DNA from: Pedobacter schmidteae
GTDB taxonomy: Bacteria; Bacteroidota; Bacteroidia; Sphingobacteriales; Sphingobacteriaceae
DNA length: 64,000 nucleotides
Assembly (NCBI GenBank): GCA_945901155.1
Contig: CAMDKO010000001.1
Location: 32,948-96,947, forward strand
Direction of reading: 5' to 3'
The notes below the pieces were generated by a model. It saw nothing but the letters and a program-made list of their open reading frames with translations. It made no database searches and was not told the DNA's origin. Shown one piece after another: positions 11,152 to 20,705 of the stretch. Within the stretch, counting starts at the first letter, position 1, and each line of letters starts with the position of its first letter. The translations under genes were made by a program, and so were the position numbers.

Positions 11152-11979
11152 TTATTTAACCTTAAAATTAAACATCACTACTCCAATTTGAACATCAGGG
11201 GCTGATTCTAATTTGTTTAGAGAGGATCCTATAACGGCTATACGGCATTTTTCCCAGATATCTTTGTCGGATAGGGTAGTTCCTTTTACGCCAGGAATGG
11301 CATTCACCACAATGCCATTTTTATCTACATATATCCTTACGGCTACTTTTCCATATTTCTGACCATTATCCTTCGGAATAGAAAGGTTGGTAAACTTCCT
11401 ACTTTTAAGGTCTAGTGCATAACTTCCATTACCTGAGCCACCTTCTCCATAATCGGGCGAAAGCGGGTCGCCATTAGCACTTCCTTGATTACCTGCAACG
11501 GTGCTTGTGCCATCACCTTTTCCAAGTCCATCGTTCTTTTTTCCTTTATAAAGCGCATTCTGATTAACTGCAGGCTTGTTGTCTTTAGCTGGCACACTCA
11601 CAGTAGGTGATTTAGTCGTACTTTTTTCCTTAGTAACAATTTCTGGTGCATCTTCATTATTCTGAGTTGCAATGGCTTTATCTGTTACCTCCGAACTTAC
11701 ATCAGCTGAGGTGTTATTGTCAACGATCACTTTGTCTGGTGAAGTATTATTTGCATCAGGTGAAGTTGAGGGCTCTTCAACACTCATGTAATCATCTCCC
11801 ATACCGAATTCTGAGGTGCCATAATTGACAATGATTCCACCTGTACCTGTACCTGTATCAGGTTCAACACGGCTCGCAATTATGAAAAAGCTAATCACCA
11901 GAAACAGGATCATAATACCAGTTGAAATGGCATATGCTTTCGGGTAATTGTTCTCTTCCTGTCTGCGGTATTCTATCAT
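11152..11979 (-). CDS. TonB-like energy transducer
   Basis: Single N-terminal TM, low-complexity periplasmic linker, TonB/TolA-like C-terminal domain (KVAVRIYVDKNGIVVNAIPG). Directly follows exbB/exbD-like genes. Confidence 0.8.
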   Translation of the reverse strand: MIEYRRQEENNYPKAYAISTGIMILFLVISFFIIASRVEPDTGTGTGGIIVNYGTSEFGMGDDYMSVEEPSTSPDANNTSPDKVIVDNNTSADVSSEVTDKAIATQNNEDAPEIVTKEKSTTKSPTVSVPAKDNKPAVNQNALYKGKKNDGLGKGDGTSTVAGNQGSANGDPLSPDYGEGGSGNGSYALDLKSRKFTNLSIPKDNGQKYGKVAVRIYVDKNGIVVNAIPGVKGTTLSDKDIWEKCRIAVIGSSLNKLESAPDVQIGVVMFNFKVK

Positions 11980-12377
11980 TTTTTTGTTTCTGTAGCTAAA
12001 ACTAGTTTTATCTTCAGTTTATTGGCAATATCTGTCAGATCTATTACATTCTCAATTGCAATGGTACGGTCGGCATATAGAATGATGGTTAGATCAGGTG
12101 ATGCTTTTTGATAAACCTCTATGTTCTGAAATAGATCAGAAGCATTGACTTTTTTCTTTTCTACATAATATTCAAGATCCTTGGTAATCGAAACATTAAT
12201 TGTCTTTTGTGGGATTGATTGACCTGAACTTGATCTGGGTAAGAATAGCTTAACCACATTTGGATTTGCCACAGCTGATGCCAGGAGAAAGAACAGTAGC
12301 AAAAAGAACATAATATCGTTCAATGCCGATGTATGAACTTCAACTGTTCCTCTCTTTTGTCGTTTTCTTAAATTCAT
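11976..12377 (-). CDS. ExbD/TolR family biopolymer transport protein
   Basis: N-terminal TM with LNDIMFFLLLFFLLASAV (conserved Asp). 4-nt overlap with neighbours. Confidence 0.92.
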   Translation of the reverse strand: MNLRKRQKRGTVEVHTSALNDIMFFLLLFFLLASAVANPNVVKLFLPRSSSGQSIPQKTINVSITKDLEYYVEKKKVNASDLFQNIEVYQKASPDLTIILYADRTIAIENVIDLTDIANKLKIKLVLATETKK

Positions 12378-13072
12378 TTGCCTGGTTCTTCTAAAAGGTC
12401 AATAAACTCAATAGCATCAGTCTCCATTTTAAGGATAATTCTGTCGACCATGATATTCAGAATATGATATAAAACATAGGCAATAATACCAATGATCAAG
12501 CCAGTAGCTGAAGTGATCATTTTTACATAAAGTCCGCCAGAAATGGTGCCGATTTCGATGATTCCTTTAACTGAAACCTCATGGAAAATAGTAATAACCC
12601 CAATAATAGTACCCACAAAACCAAGCATGGGTGCTATCCCGGCAATAATTCCAAGAATACTGATATTCTTCTCCAGTTTTGACACTTCAAGTTTTCCAAC
12701 ATTCTCAATTGCACCTTCAATATCTTTGATTGGTCTTCCAATCCGTAAAAGGCCTTTTTCAAGCATTCTTCCAAGCGGGGTATTACTATTTCTGCATATA
12801 GCTAGGGCTGAATCTAGTTTTGCAGATTTAACACTCTGCTTTACCTGCAACATCAGGTTCATTTCATCTTTGGAAGCCTTTCTAATGGTTAAATACCTCT
12901 CTACAAATATAACTAGGCCCATAAATGCAAGTAATGCCAATGGCACCATTACCCAACCGCCTTTGAAAAGGAGTTCAATAAACCTTAATTCTTCACCGGT
13001 TTGCATCGTCTGAGTGGTAGCTGCTGCGGCATCAGCAATAGGATTAAGCGTATCAATTTGAAGTAGAAACAT
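12374..13072 (-). CDS. ExbB/TolQ/MotA family proton channel protein
   Basis: GIIAGIAPMLGFVGTIIGVITIFHEV and GLIIGIIAYVLYHILN motifs. Confidence 0.94.
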   Translation of the reverse strand: MFLLQIDTLNPIADAAAATTQTMQTGEELRFIELLFKGGWVMVPLALLAFMGLVIFVERYLTIRKASKDEMNLMLQVKQSVKSAKLDSALAICRNSNTPLGRMLEKGLLRIGRPIKDIEGAIENVGKLEVSKLEKNISILGIIAGIAPMLGFVGTIIGVITIFHEVSVKGIIEIGTISGGLYVKMITSATGLIIGIIAYVLYHILNIMVDRIILKMETDAIEFIDLLEEPGK

Positions 13073-14130
13073 TATTTTGGATTTTTGGATGGTTTTACCC
13101 GGGCTATCCAGGCATCTTTATTTATTTTTTTGTGTATTCTGGTTAATTCTTTTTCAGCTGATTCTTCATCTAAGAACGTACCGATACTGATTTTTAGCAT
13201 TTTTCCAGGCATATTTTCAACAATCTTTGCCTGGATTCCTTTTGAGCTAATTTGTTTAATGTATACGTCGGCTTCAGTTTTTATTGAAAACGCAGCTACA
13301 ATGATCTCATAATTAACAACTTCGCTTGTAGGAAATAGAGTATCAGGTTCATTAGTCGCTGTTATTGCTGTATCCGTTAGTTGCTGTAGACTATCTGATA
13401 CTATTGATGCACTATCAACAGCATTTTTTAGGTTGTCTGATCTTATTTTTGTTGAATCAATTAATTCAGGTGTTAACTGCTCAACTGTATTCATAGAAGA
13501 AAACATGCCGGCACTTTTATTTTTAATGAAATTATTGAAATCAGAATTGAAATAAAACAATCCAAAAACTGTAATTAAAAACGTAAAAAAACTGATAAAT
13601 AGGATAATCCAGGTTCGTGTCTTCTTGATTTCTTCAAATTCTTCTTCTTTTTCTTCTTCTTCTACTAGATCTTCATTAACATTATTTACTGGCATTTCTT
13701 CATTTACTGCAAGAAGTACTTCTGTTTTTAATTCAGTAACAGGGTTTAACCCAAAAAAAATATCAGTAGCTCCTAAACTAAGGGATGGTCTTAACTTAAG
13801 TTTTCCATGTTCCTTATAGAGCACACCTATATGTCGTACTTCTGCCGATTCGGAGCTATTAAATTGTTCTAATATGCTTTCTGAGAATTTTTTAATGAGT
13901 TCCTCTACTGAAGAGAAACTTAGTTTTTTTTCAACACTAATAAATTGAATTAGACTTAAATCGCTGGTTTCGCTCTCCTTGAAAAATATTTGGTAGGAAG
14001 GGGGATATAATTCATTACTAGAGCTATTAAATGAACCAGCAAGTCTGATTTTCATAAAAGTGCCTAATCCAGCAACGTTTATTTCATCCTGTTCAAGTAA
14101 TAATTCTCCAATGTAAAAACCTATATCCAT
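13072..14130 (-). CDS. HU-CCDC81-like N-terminal domain / SPOR C-terminal domain protein
   Basis: N-term DIGFYIGELLLEQDEINVAGLGTFMKIRLAG (CCDC81-like prokaryotic HU), central TM, C-term YEIIVAAFSIKTEADVYIKQISSKGIQAKIV...KISIGTFLDEESAEKELTRI (SPOR). Confidence 0.78.
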   Translation of the reverse strand: MDIGFYIGELLLEQDEINVAGLGTFMKIRLAGSFNSSSNELYPPSYQIFFKESETSDLSLIQFISVEKKLSFSSVEELIKKFSESILEQFNSSESAEVRHIGVLYKEHGKLKLRPSLSLGATDIFFGLNPVTELKTEVLLAVNEEMPVNNVNEDLVEEEEKEEEFEEIKKTRTWIILFISFFTFLITVFGLFYFNSDFNNFIKNKSAGMFSSMNTVEQLTPELIDSTKIRSDNLKNAVDSASIVSDSLQQLTDTAITATNEPDTLFPTSEVVNYEIIVAAFSIKTEADVYIKQISSKGIQAKIVENMPGKMLKISIGTFLDEESAEKELTRIHKKINKDAWIARVKPSKNPK

Positions 14131-14176
14131 TATATGGCTAATTTAAATTTAAATTATCAAGCTGCCAAACTAAGCC

Positions 14177-15850
14177 TCAAAATGAATAGTTCGCTCCGCC
14201 TAGTAAGGTGAGTCCCATTTTAGGATAATATAAATATCTTTGATAAGGCTGTCCAGTTAAATTATTAGCTCTTAAATAAACTCCAATTTTATTGTGTACC
14301 TTATATTCTGCACCTACACTAAGATCAATAAACCCCTTTAGAGTACTTGAAGAAAATCCGCTTCCAGCTGTAGTATTAACCCTTGCGAAAGTTTCACCTT
14401 GGAAAAGAAGTTCGGTATCTAGAAAAAGTTTTTGATTAACCTGAGCTCTGGCATTAGAGATTAGTCTCACAGTTGGTTTGAACCAAGCATGAGTTTGATT
14501 AGCCAGATCATATTTAAATATCTGTGCTTTACCGCCAATACTAAATACATCAGAAGCTTTTACATTTAATTCACCTTCAAGACCGAATATAGTGCTCGTG
14601 CCATTATCATAGATCACATCAAAGCGATTAACTATAGTTTGATTGTTCACCAATAGCTGCATGTCATCAATGTTCTTGTAATAGCCCATGATTTTGTATC
14701 CAAATTCTGCGCCTACATTTCCTTTAACTCCCGCTTGTACATTGATACTCTCTAATGAGTTTTTAATTGCCAGATTTTTATTCAAAAATGGATTTTCTAG
14801 AGCCAGATCTCTTAATGAGGTTTTTAATACATCTCCATTAAGCCCTGCAAATACAATTGCATATTCAGGAATTAAAGGAATTTCTGCAGATACGGATGGG
14901 AAAATATTTAAGCGGCTGTTTGCACCAAATTCCTGTACAATATTTGCACCCAGTATTAAATCATAGCCTTTACCTTTTAAATTTACATAAGGGTTTGCTC
15001 TTAATATATTGTTTCCCAGATTATAGGTTGCGTCTTTTGTTGATGTGAAATCTGCCGATGTATTCACTCCGACATTAAAAAGACTGATTTCCTTATTAAA
15101 ATATCCTTTCAAAAGGATTGAGCTTTCTCGTGCATCTTCAATATTACTGAACTGGTAAGCATTTATACTCGCGACATAATTAAAAGTGGAGGACTGAGAA
15201 TAATTGTTCATTATTTCTGCCTCAGCAGCAATAGTACTAAATCCTTGTTTACTCTTATCGATAGATGCGTTTGATGAAGGAACAAATCCATAGAAAAAAG
15301 TTGATCGGCGGTCATAGCTTAAATTTCCTGAAATACTATATGAATCTGCTACTGACTTTCCAAAAATGCCAAGTTCCTGATTTGAAAATTCCTGTTTTTC
15401 TAAATTGCCTTGCTGAGAAAGGTGCTTAAAATAAGCTCCTGTTTGTAATGCTGCATCACGGCCTGAATTAAAATAAGCTTCAGCCTGTGCAGTATTGAAA
15501 TTTCCGGCACCCACTTTAATATAATTATTGGAAAGTATGGATAAACGTTCATCTGCCATTTTCTGGGCCTGAAGTTCTTTGATATTCGAATTCAGATTAA
15601 GTTTTTTATCAATTACACTATAACTTAAAACTGGTTTAAAAGCCTTGGCGCTATTCATGTCAGGATTCCTGCGAATCTTAACAGCATCCGCCAAAACTGG
15701 CTTATATGGCCTTATAACTTCTATTTCTTCAGTAATATTTGCAGATTGTGTACCGGTGGTATTTTCGTTTTTTTTATCCTGTGACTGAGCTGTAACAGAT
15801 AAAAAAAACAAACTAACTATCAGCGTATATTTAAAAGTCGGAATATTCAT
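14177..15850 (-). CDS. TonB-dependent receptor-like outer-membrane beta-barrel protein
   Basis: Signal peptide, many amphipathic strands, C-terminal LTGQPYQRYLYYPKMGLTLLGGANYSF ending in aromatic F. No plug domain recognised. Confidence 0.68.
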   Translation of the reverse strand: MNIPTFKYTLIVSLFFLSVTAQSQDKKNENTTGTQSANITEEIEVIRPYKPVLADAVKIRRNPDMNSAKAFKPVLSYSVIDKKLNLNSNIKELQAQKMADERLSILSNNYIKVGAGNFNTAQAEAYFNSGRDAALQTGAYFKHLSQQGNLEKQEFSNQELGIFGKSVADSYSISGNLSYDRRSTFFYGFVPSSNASIDKSKQGFSTIAAEAEIMNNYSQSSTFNYVASINAYQFSNIEDARESSILLKGYFNKEISLFNVGVNTSADFTSTKDATYNLGNNILRANPYVNLKGKGYDLILGANIVQEFGANSRLNIFPSVSAEIPLIPEYAIVFAGLNGDVLKTSLRDLALENPFLNKNLAIKNSLESINVQAGVKGNVGAEFGYKIMGYYKNIDDMQLLVNNQTIVNRFDVIYDNGTSTIFGLEGELNVKASDVFSIGGKAQIFKYDLANQTHAWFKPTVRLISNARAQVNQKLFLDTELLFQGETFARVNTTAGSGFSSSTLKGFIDLSVGAEYKVHNKIGVYLRANNLTGQPYQRYLYYPKMGLTLLGGANYSF

Positions 15851-15856
15851 TATCTA

Positions 15857-18800
15857 TTATTTTTTTTTCAGTTTTTCTAATTTTTCTTTGGCCAGCGTAA
15901 GGATGTCATCATCTTTATTCTCGTAATTTTCAATAATACTCTGGAGCGTACTTTTTGCCTGGAAAGCGTCTTTTAAGCCAATGTAGTTGTCGGCAATCAG
16001 AATATAAGTTTTTGCAACCCAATAATCATGAGAAGGCATTTTATTAGTTAGATCAAATGCTGAAGAAAGAGAGGTTTTGTATTCACCTCTCAGATATAAA
16101 ATATTAGCCATATTATATTTCGCTTCGGCACCTGTTACGGTTTGTGTTTTTTCTGCAACTTCAGTGAAGTATTTAACTGCTTGAATAGTATCTCCAATGA
16201 TCAGATTAGCTTTTCCTGAATAAAGTCCTGCTCTGAACAGGTCTTCTTCTGAAGATTTATTAGACTCTTTTATGAATTTTACATATTGAAGTGTTTCATC
16301 CGGTAAATTCATACTGGAATAAGCCTCCATTAAATTATTCACAGCAAAACTATAATTAGCTTTATATTCAGAGGTTAGTTCAAGTTTTTTTAGATGGACA
16401 ATCGCCTCGTTATATTTCTTTTGAGCAAGGTAGATCTTTGCAATGCTGATCAGAGCACGTTCTGTATAATCACTGGTCCAGTCATTAAGAATAAACTCAT
16501 AATCCGGAATCGCTTCATTAGGCCTTTTAAGTTTAACTAGACTTTCAGCCCTGATAAAACGGGCATGTTTGTCATGTACAGCTTTCGGAAATTTATCAAA
16601 GTAAGCATTCACAGACTCAAATGTTCCCTGATAGTCAGCTGTAAGAAAACGATTGTTTGCTGCCTGAAAAGTGATATTATCCTGCTCATAAGTACTTAGG
16701 TTTCCAATACTTGTCGTATTCGCATAATCCAGAAAACCGGTGGCATCCGATTTTTGTAGGTAGATATTTTTGATGGATTCCAATGCCAGTTTTGCTTCGT
16801 CAGTAGTAGTGTATTCACTAACTACACGCTTAAATGTAACTATTGCTGCTTCTTCCTGATCCTGGTTAAGTTCTACCAGACCGATCGTAATTAATGCACG
16901 TGGTACATAGCTACTTCTTGGATATTTTTGAATGAGTGCACTTAAATCTGTTTTTGCAATTTCAAAATCACCCTTAATAAAATAAGTATAAGGGATCTCG
17001 AAACTTGCATCATCCGAATAGTTTGATTTTGGAAATTGTCGTAATAAGGATTGATGAGTTGCAATTTTTGAGTCATTCTGCCCCTGCAAGCCTTGTATCA
17101 TTCCTCTTTGAAATAATGCATAATCTTCACTTGAGGTTTTTGATGCGATTATTCGGTTATAGTAGACTAGTGCTTCCTCATAATTTTTTAAAACGAAATA
17201 TGAATCTGCCAATCGAAGTATAGCATCATTGATGGTATTCGGGTCTTTTTCATTGCCACGAAGAAAACGCGTGAAGTATGTAGCAGCTTTTCTATAACTC
17301 TCATGTTCAAAGGCAGCGTAGGCTAATGCATAATGAGCAAAATTATATACTTCAGTTTTACGTGAAGCCGGAAGAGCCATGAACTTTTCAAAATTATCTA
17401 CCGATTCTCCAAATTTTCTAACCTCATACATCGCTTCTGACAGCCAATAAGTTGACAGTGAATGAATTTCATCGTCTTCAACATATTTATTGGATCGCAT
17501 AAACATAGAAATGCCATTCTGGAAAGCGCGTTCATTATAATATTCTAGGCCTCTATAAAAAGTAACCTTTTGATAGACCGCGTTAGCTTCACGATTTCTA
17601 TTTGGAATACTTTCAAGGATATCGATTGCGTCTTTATAGTTTTTTGTAGTCAGCAATATCTCTCCTAATAAAGTTTTTGCTGAATCCAATTTTATTGAGT
17701 TTGGATAGGTTTTTATGAATTGTTGAGTAGCATCTAGCGCTACCTGATGGAATTCAAGTTCATAAGATAGTTTAGCGTAATTAAAAAGACCTTCTTCTTG
17801 TAATTGTTTATCGAATGTTAATTTAGAAGCTTTAAAAAATGCACTTCTGGCTGCTTGTTTAGTATTAGTTTTCAGAAATGATTCACCTAAAGCAATCATT
17901 CCACTCTGGAAATATTCATCTGCAATTTCAAGCTTTTCAAGTTCCAAAATAGCTTTTTTGTAATCTTTTAGCTTAAATGCAGTATACCCGATCTGATAAT
18001 TATCCTGATTATTCTGTGTTTTCCCCTGATCTTTTTGCTGAAAATTCTGAAAATATGTTCCTGCATTGGTATAATCTGATTTTGCAAAGTAGGATGCTCC
18101 AACAATTCGAAACATTTCTGTTTCATAAAGTTGTTTTGTTGACTTAAGGATAGGAATGGCATAACTTAACACATCATCATATCGATTATCCAGGAAATAT
18201 AGTGCAGAAATATAATATGGATAACTATTTTCATACAAGCCTGATCCTTTCAATCTCTCGAATTCTATCAGTGCTTTTTTATAGTCCTTTTGAAGGTAGT
18301 TGATATAAGCAAAATAATAAATAGATTGTTCAGCATATATGCTTTTTTGATCTTTCAGCTCAGCGAAGAGGGCTTTTGCCTGATTGTATTCTTTTATTTC
18401 AAAATAGGAGTAGGCTAGTTTATATCGATATTCATACGATTCTTTGCCAGATAAACTAGTTCCTTCTAATTTTTTCAACCATTCGATCACCTTTGGATAA
18501 TTCTTCAGAGCAAAGTAGGAGCGTCCAACCTGATAAAATGCAAGCTTGGTAAAGTTGTTTGCAGGATTGGCACTAATAAAGCTTTGAAATAAGGATTCCG
18601 CATCGCTATTCCCAAGTTCTAATGCACATAATGCGATATAATATCTAGTATTTTCTTTCAAAAGGCTGATCTCAGGATTGATTTCTGCTTTTACGTTTGA
18701 TTTTTGATCATTCTTTAGAACGCGGTTAAATTGATTGGCGGCCGCCGCATATTTCCCTTTTTCCAGCAATTCAATTCCGCTTTTATAATCCTGGTTCAAA

Positions 18801-18892
18801 TTAAACCATGCCGAGTTTTGAGCCAGCGCAGGAATTGTAAGAAATGCAAGAATTAATGTGAAGATTGAGTAATTTCTGAACATATTAAGCAA
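15857..18892 (-). CDS. Large tetratricopeptide-repeat protein with signal peptide
   Basis: 1011 aa with many TPR-like units (e.g. YYIALCALELGNSDAESLFQSFI, AFYQVGRSYFALKNYPKVIEWLKK). Confidence 0.88.
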   Translation of the reverse strand: MLNMFRNYSIFTLILAFLTIPALAQNSAWFNLNQDYKSGIELLEKGKYAAAANQFNRVLKNDQKSNVKAEINPEISLLKENTRYYIALCALELGNSDAESLFQSFISANPANNFTKLAFYQVGRSYFALKNYPKVIEWLKKLEGTSLSGKESYEYRYKLAYSYFEIKEYNQAKALFAELKDQKSIYAEQSIYYFAYINYLQKDYKKALIEFERLKGSGLYENSYPYYISALYFLDNRYDDVLSYAIPILKSTKQLYETEMFRIVGASYFAKSDYTNAGTYFQNFQQKDQGKTQNNQDNYQIGYTAFKLKDYKKAILELEKLEIADEYFQSGMIALGESFLKTNTKQAARSAFFKASKLTFDKQLQEEGLFNYAKLSYELEFHQVALDATQQFIKTYPNSIKLDSAKTLLGEILLTTKNYKDAIDILESIPNRNREANAVYQKVTFYRGLEYYNERAFQNGISMFMRSNKYVEDDEIHSLSTYWLSEAMYEVRKFGESVDNFEKFMALPASRKTEVYNFAHYALAYAAFEHESYRKAATYFTRFLRGNEKDPNTINDAILRLADSYFVLKNYEEALVYYNRIIASKTSSEDYALFQRGMIQGLQGQNDSKIATHQSLLRQFPKSNYSDDASFEIPYTYFIKGDFEIAKTDLSALIQKYPRSSYVPRALITIGLVELNQDQEEAAIVTFKRVVSEYTTTDEAKLALESIKNIYLQKSDATGFLDYANTTSIGNLSTYEQDNITFQAANNRFLTADYQGTFESVNAYFDKFPKAVHDKHARFIRAESLVKLKRPNEAIPDYEFILNDWTSDYTERALISIAKIYLAQKKYNEAIVHLKKLELTSEYKANYSFAVNNLMEAYSSMNLPDETLQYVKFIKESNKSSEEDLFRAGLYSGKANLIIGDTIQAVKYFTEVAEKTQTVTGAEAKYNMANILYLRGEYKTSLSSAFDLTNKMPSHDYWVAKTYILIADNYIGLKDAFQAKSTLQSIIENYENKDDDILTLAKEKLEKLKKK

Positions 18893-18981
18893 TATAATAA
18901 GTGCTAATTTAATCTAAACCGTCTCAGACTTTTACATTAGTAATTAACATGTGTTGAAAACAGAATTTTAATGAATTTTTG

Positions 18982-19009
18982 TCAATGATGTTATTTCAAT
19001 GATGTTATT
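18982..19009. repeat. Tandem duplication of a 14-bp unit
   Basis: (tcaatgatgttatt)x2, intergenic. Confidence 0.9.
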
Positions 19010-19044
19010 TTTAAAATAAAACTATTTACATCAAACTGATCCTA

Positions 19045-19983
19045 TTACTTGCGTTGATTTGCTAGAAGGTATAGAACTGCCATTCTGATTGCAACACCAT
19101 TTTCTACTTGATCTAAGATGATGGATTGTTTGCTATCAGCCACATCGCTAGTGATCTCCACGCCTCGATTTATTGGACCTGGGTGCATCACTGTTATTTC
19201 CTTATCAAGCGAGTTAAGTATTTGTTTGTTAAGTCCATACATCATTGAGTACTCTCTCAATGATGGAAAATATTTAATATCCTGTCGCTCCAGTTGAATG
19301 CGTAGCATATTGGCAACATCACACCAGTTGAGCGCTTTAAGGAGGTCATGTTCGATTTTTACACCAAGTGCGCCAATATACTTAGGGATAAGTGTGCTTG
19401 GTCCGCAAACCATTACTTCTGCGCCTAATTTTTGAAGACAAAGTATATTAGAAAGGGCTACCCTTGAATGAAGTACATCGCCAATTATTGCAATTTTTTT
19501 TCCGCTAACCTCACCGTATTTTTCTCGGATTGAAAAAGCATCTAGAAGAGCCTGGGTTGGATGTTCATGTGCTCCATCTCCAGCATTTACTATTTGAGCA
19601 TTAACATGTTTGCTTAGAAAGATGCCTGCCCCTGGATAAGGGTGCCTCATAACTACCATATCTACTTTCATAGAAAGGATGTTGTTCACTGTATCAATCA
19701 ATGTTTCGCCTTTACTTACAGATGATGATGAGGCTGCAAAATTTACTGTGTCTGCAGACAATCTTTTCTGTGCAAGTTCAAATGATAAACGTGTTCGGGT
19801 AGAGTTTTCAAAGAATATATTAGCGATGGTTACATCTCTCAGAGAAGGGACTTTCTTAATTGGCCTATTAAGTACATCTTTAAAAGTATCAGCAGTCTCA
19901 AAAATCAATTCGATATCTCTACTTGTGAGATCTTTTATTCCCAGCAGGTGTTTAGTACTTAATGTAAGAATTTGTTCTGCCAT
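19045..19983 (-). CDS. pyrB: Aspartate carbamoyltransferase catalytic subunit
   Basis: FENSTRTRLSFELAQKRL, SSSVSKGETLIDT, HPGPINRGVEI. Confidence 0.96.
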   Translation of the reverse strand: MAEQILTLSTKHLLGIKDLTSRDIELIFETADTFKDVLNRPIKKVPSLRDVTIANIFFENSTRTRLSFELAQKRLSADTVNFAASSSSVSKGETLIDTVNNILSMKVDMVVMRHPYPGAGIFLSKHVNAQIVNAGDGAHEHPTQALLDAFSIREKYGEVSGKKIAIIGDVLHSRVALSNILCLQKLGAEVMVCGPSTLIPKYIGALGVKIEHDLLKALNWCDVANMLRIQLERQDIKYFPSLREYSMMYGLNKQILNSLDKEITVMHPGPINRGVEITSDVADSKQSIILDQVENGVAIRMAVLYLLANQRK

Positions 19984-20525
19984 TATTTTTCTGATAGTAA
20001 GATTACTTTGTCTTCATGATCAGTTTCTTTCCAATTCACGATTACCTTTTGTGAATCTATCGTATCTACCTTGATTCCTATATAATCAGCTTCAATAGGT
20101 AGATGTCTTGAAAATCGCCTATCCACCAGGGTGAGTAATTCAACTTTTTCTGGCCTGCCAAATGACTGCAGGGCATCCATAGCTGCACGTATGGTTCTGC
20201 CAGTCCATAAAACATCATCTACCAGAATAACCTTTTTTCCTTCAATTATGAAATCTATGTCGGTAATGCTTGGAATTAATAATCCATCTTTGCGACGAAA
20301 ATCATCCCTGAAAAAAGTAATATCGAGGTTCCCGTTTTCAATTTTAACGTTTGGTAAGATTTTTTTCAACTCTTCGATGATTCGATTTGCAAGAAATACT
20401 CCGCGAGGCTGAATACCGATGATTACTGAATTATGGAAGTTGTCGTGATTTTCTATTAACTGATGGCAAAGACGCTGAATGGTGATCTGGAATTTTTGAC
20501 CGTCTAGCAGAGTTAATGTTTGCAT
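19983..20525 (-). CDS. pyrR: PyrR bifunctional regulator / uracil phosphoribosyltransferase
   Basis: GIQPRGVFLANRI, VILVDDVLWTGRTIRAAMDAL PRPP motif. Overlaps pyrB. Confidence 0.94.
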   Translation of the reverse strand: MQTLTLLDGQKFQITIQRLCHQLIENHDNFHNSVIIGIQPRGVFLANRIIEELKKILPNVKIENGNLDITFFRDDFRRKDGLLIPSITDIDFIIEGKKVILVDDVLWTGRTIRAAMDALQSFGRPEKVELLTLVDRRFSRHLPIEADYIGIKVDTIDSQKVIVNWKETDHEDKVILLSEK

Positions 20526-20655
20526 CAGTGGTATAATTTGAGCAAAAGTATAAAAAATTATTATACCCTTGTTCAGAATTCTTTAATTTAATAGCAAAGA
20601 TTAAATTATTACTATTTGATTTTAAATTCATTTCCAATATTCTAATTAATAAAAA

Positions 20656-20682
20656 AAAGCCCTGATGTAAATCAGGGCTTTA
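20656..20682. terminator. Intrinsic terminator downstream of rpsA
   Basis: AAAGCCCTGAT..ATCAGGGCTTT hairpin after the rpsA stop (minus strand). Confidence 0.82.
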
Positions 20683-20705
20683 ATAATATGATAAAGATTT
20701 AAAGC

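Noticed and set aside
11092-11205. 37-codon plus-strand small ORF (MNSSNKMANRLWGNKKSEAGLFNLKIKHHYSNLNIRG) overlapping the tonB-like 3' end
   Set aside because: Too short, antisense overlap, no family; could occur by chance in AT-rich sequence.
12543-13013. 156-aa plus-strand ORF opposite exbB
   Set aside because: Fully antisense to a well-supported ExbB gene; composition typical of a shadow frame with no recognisable domain.
19679-20074. 131-aa plus-strand ORF opposite pyrB/pyrR
   Set aside because: Antisense to two confident housekeeping genes; no family signature.
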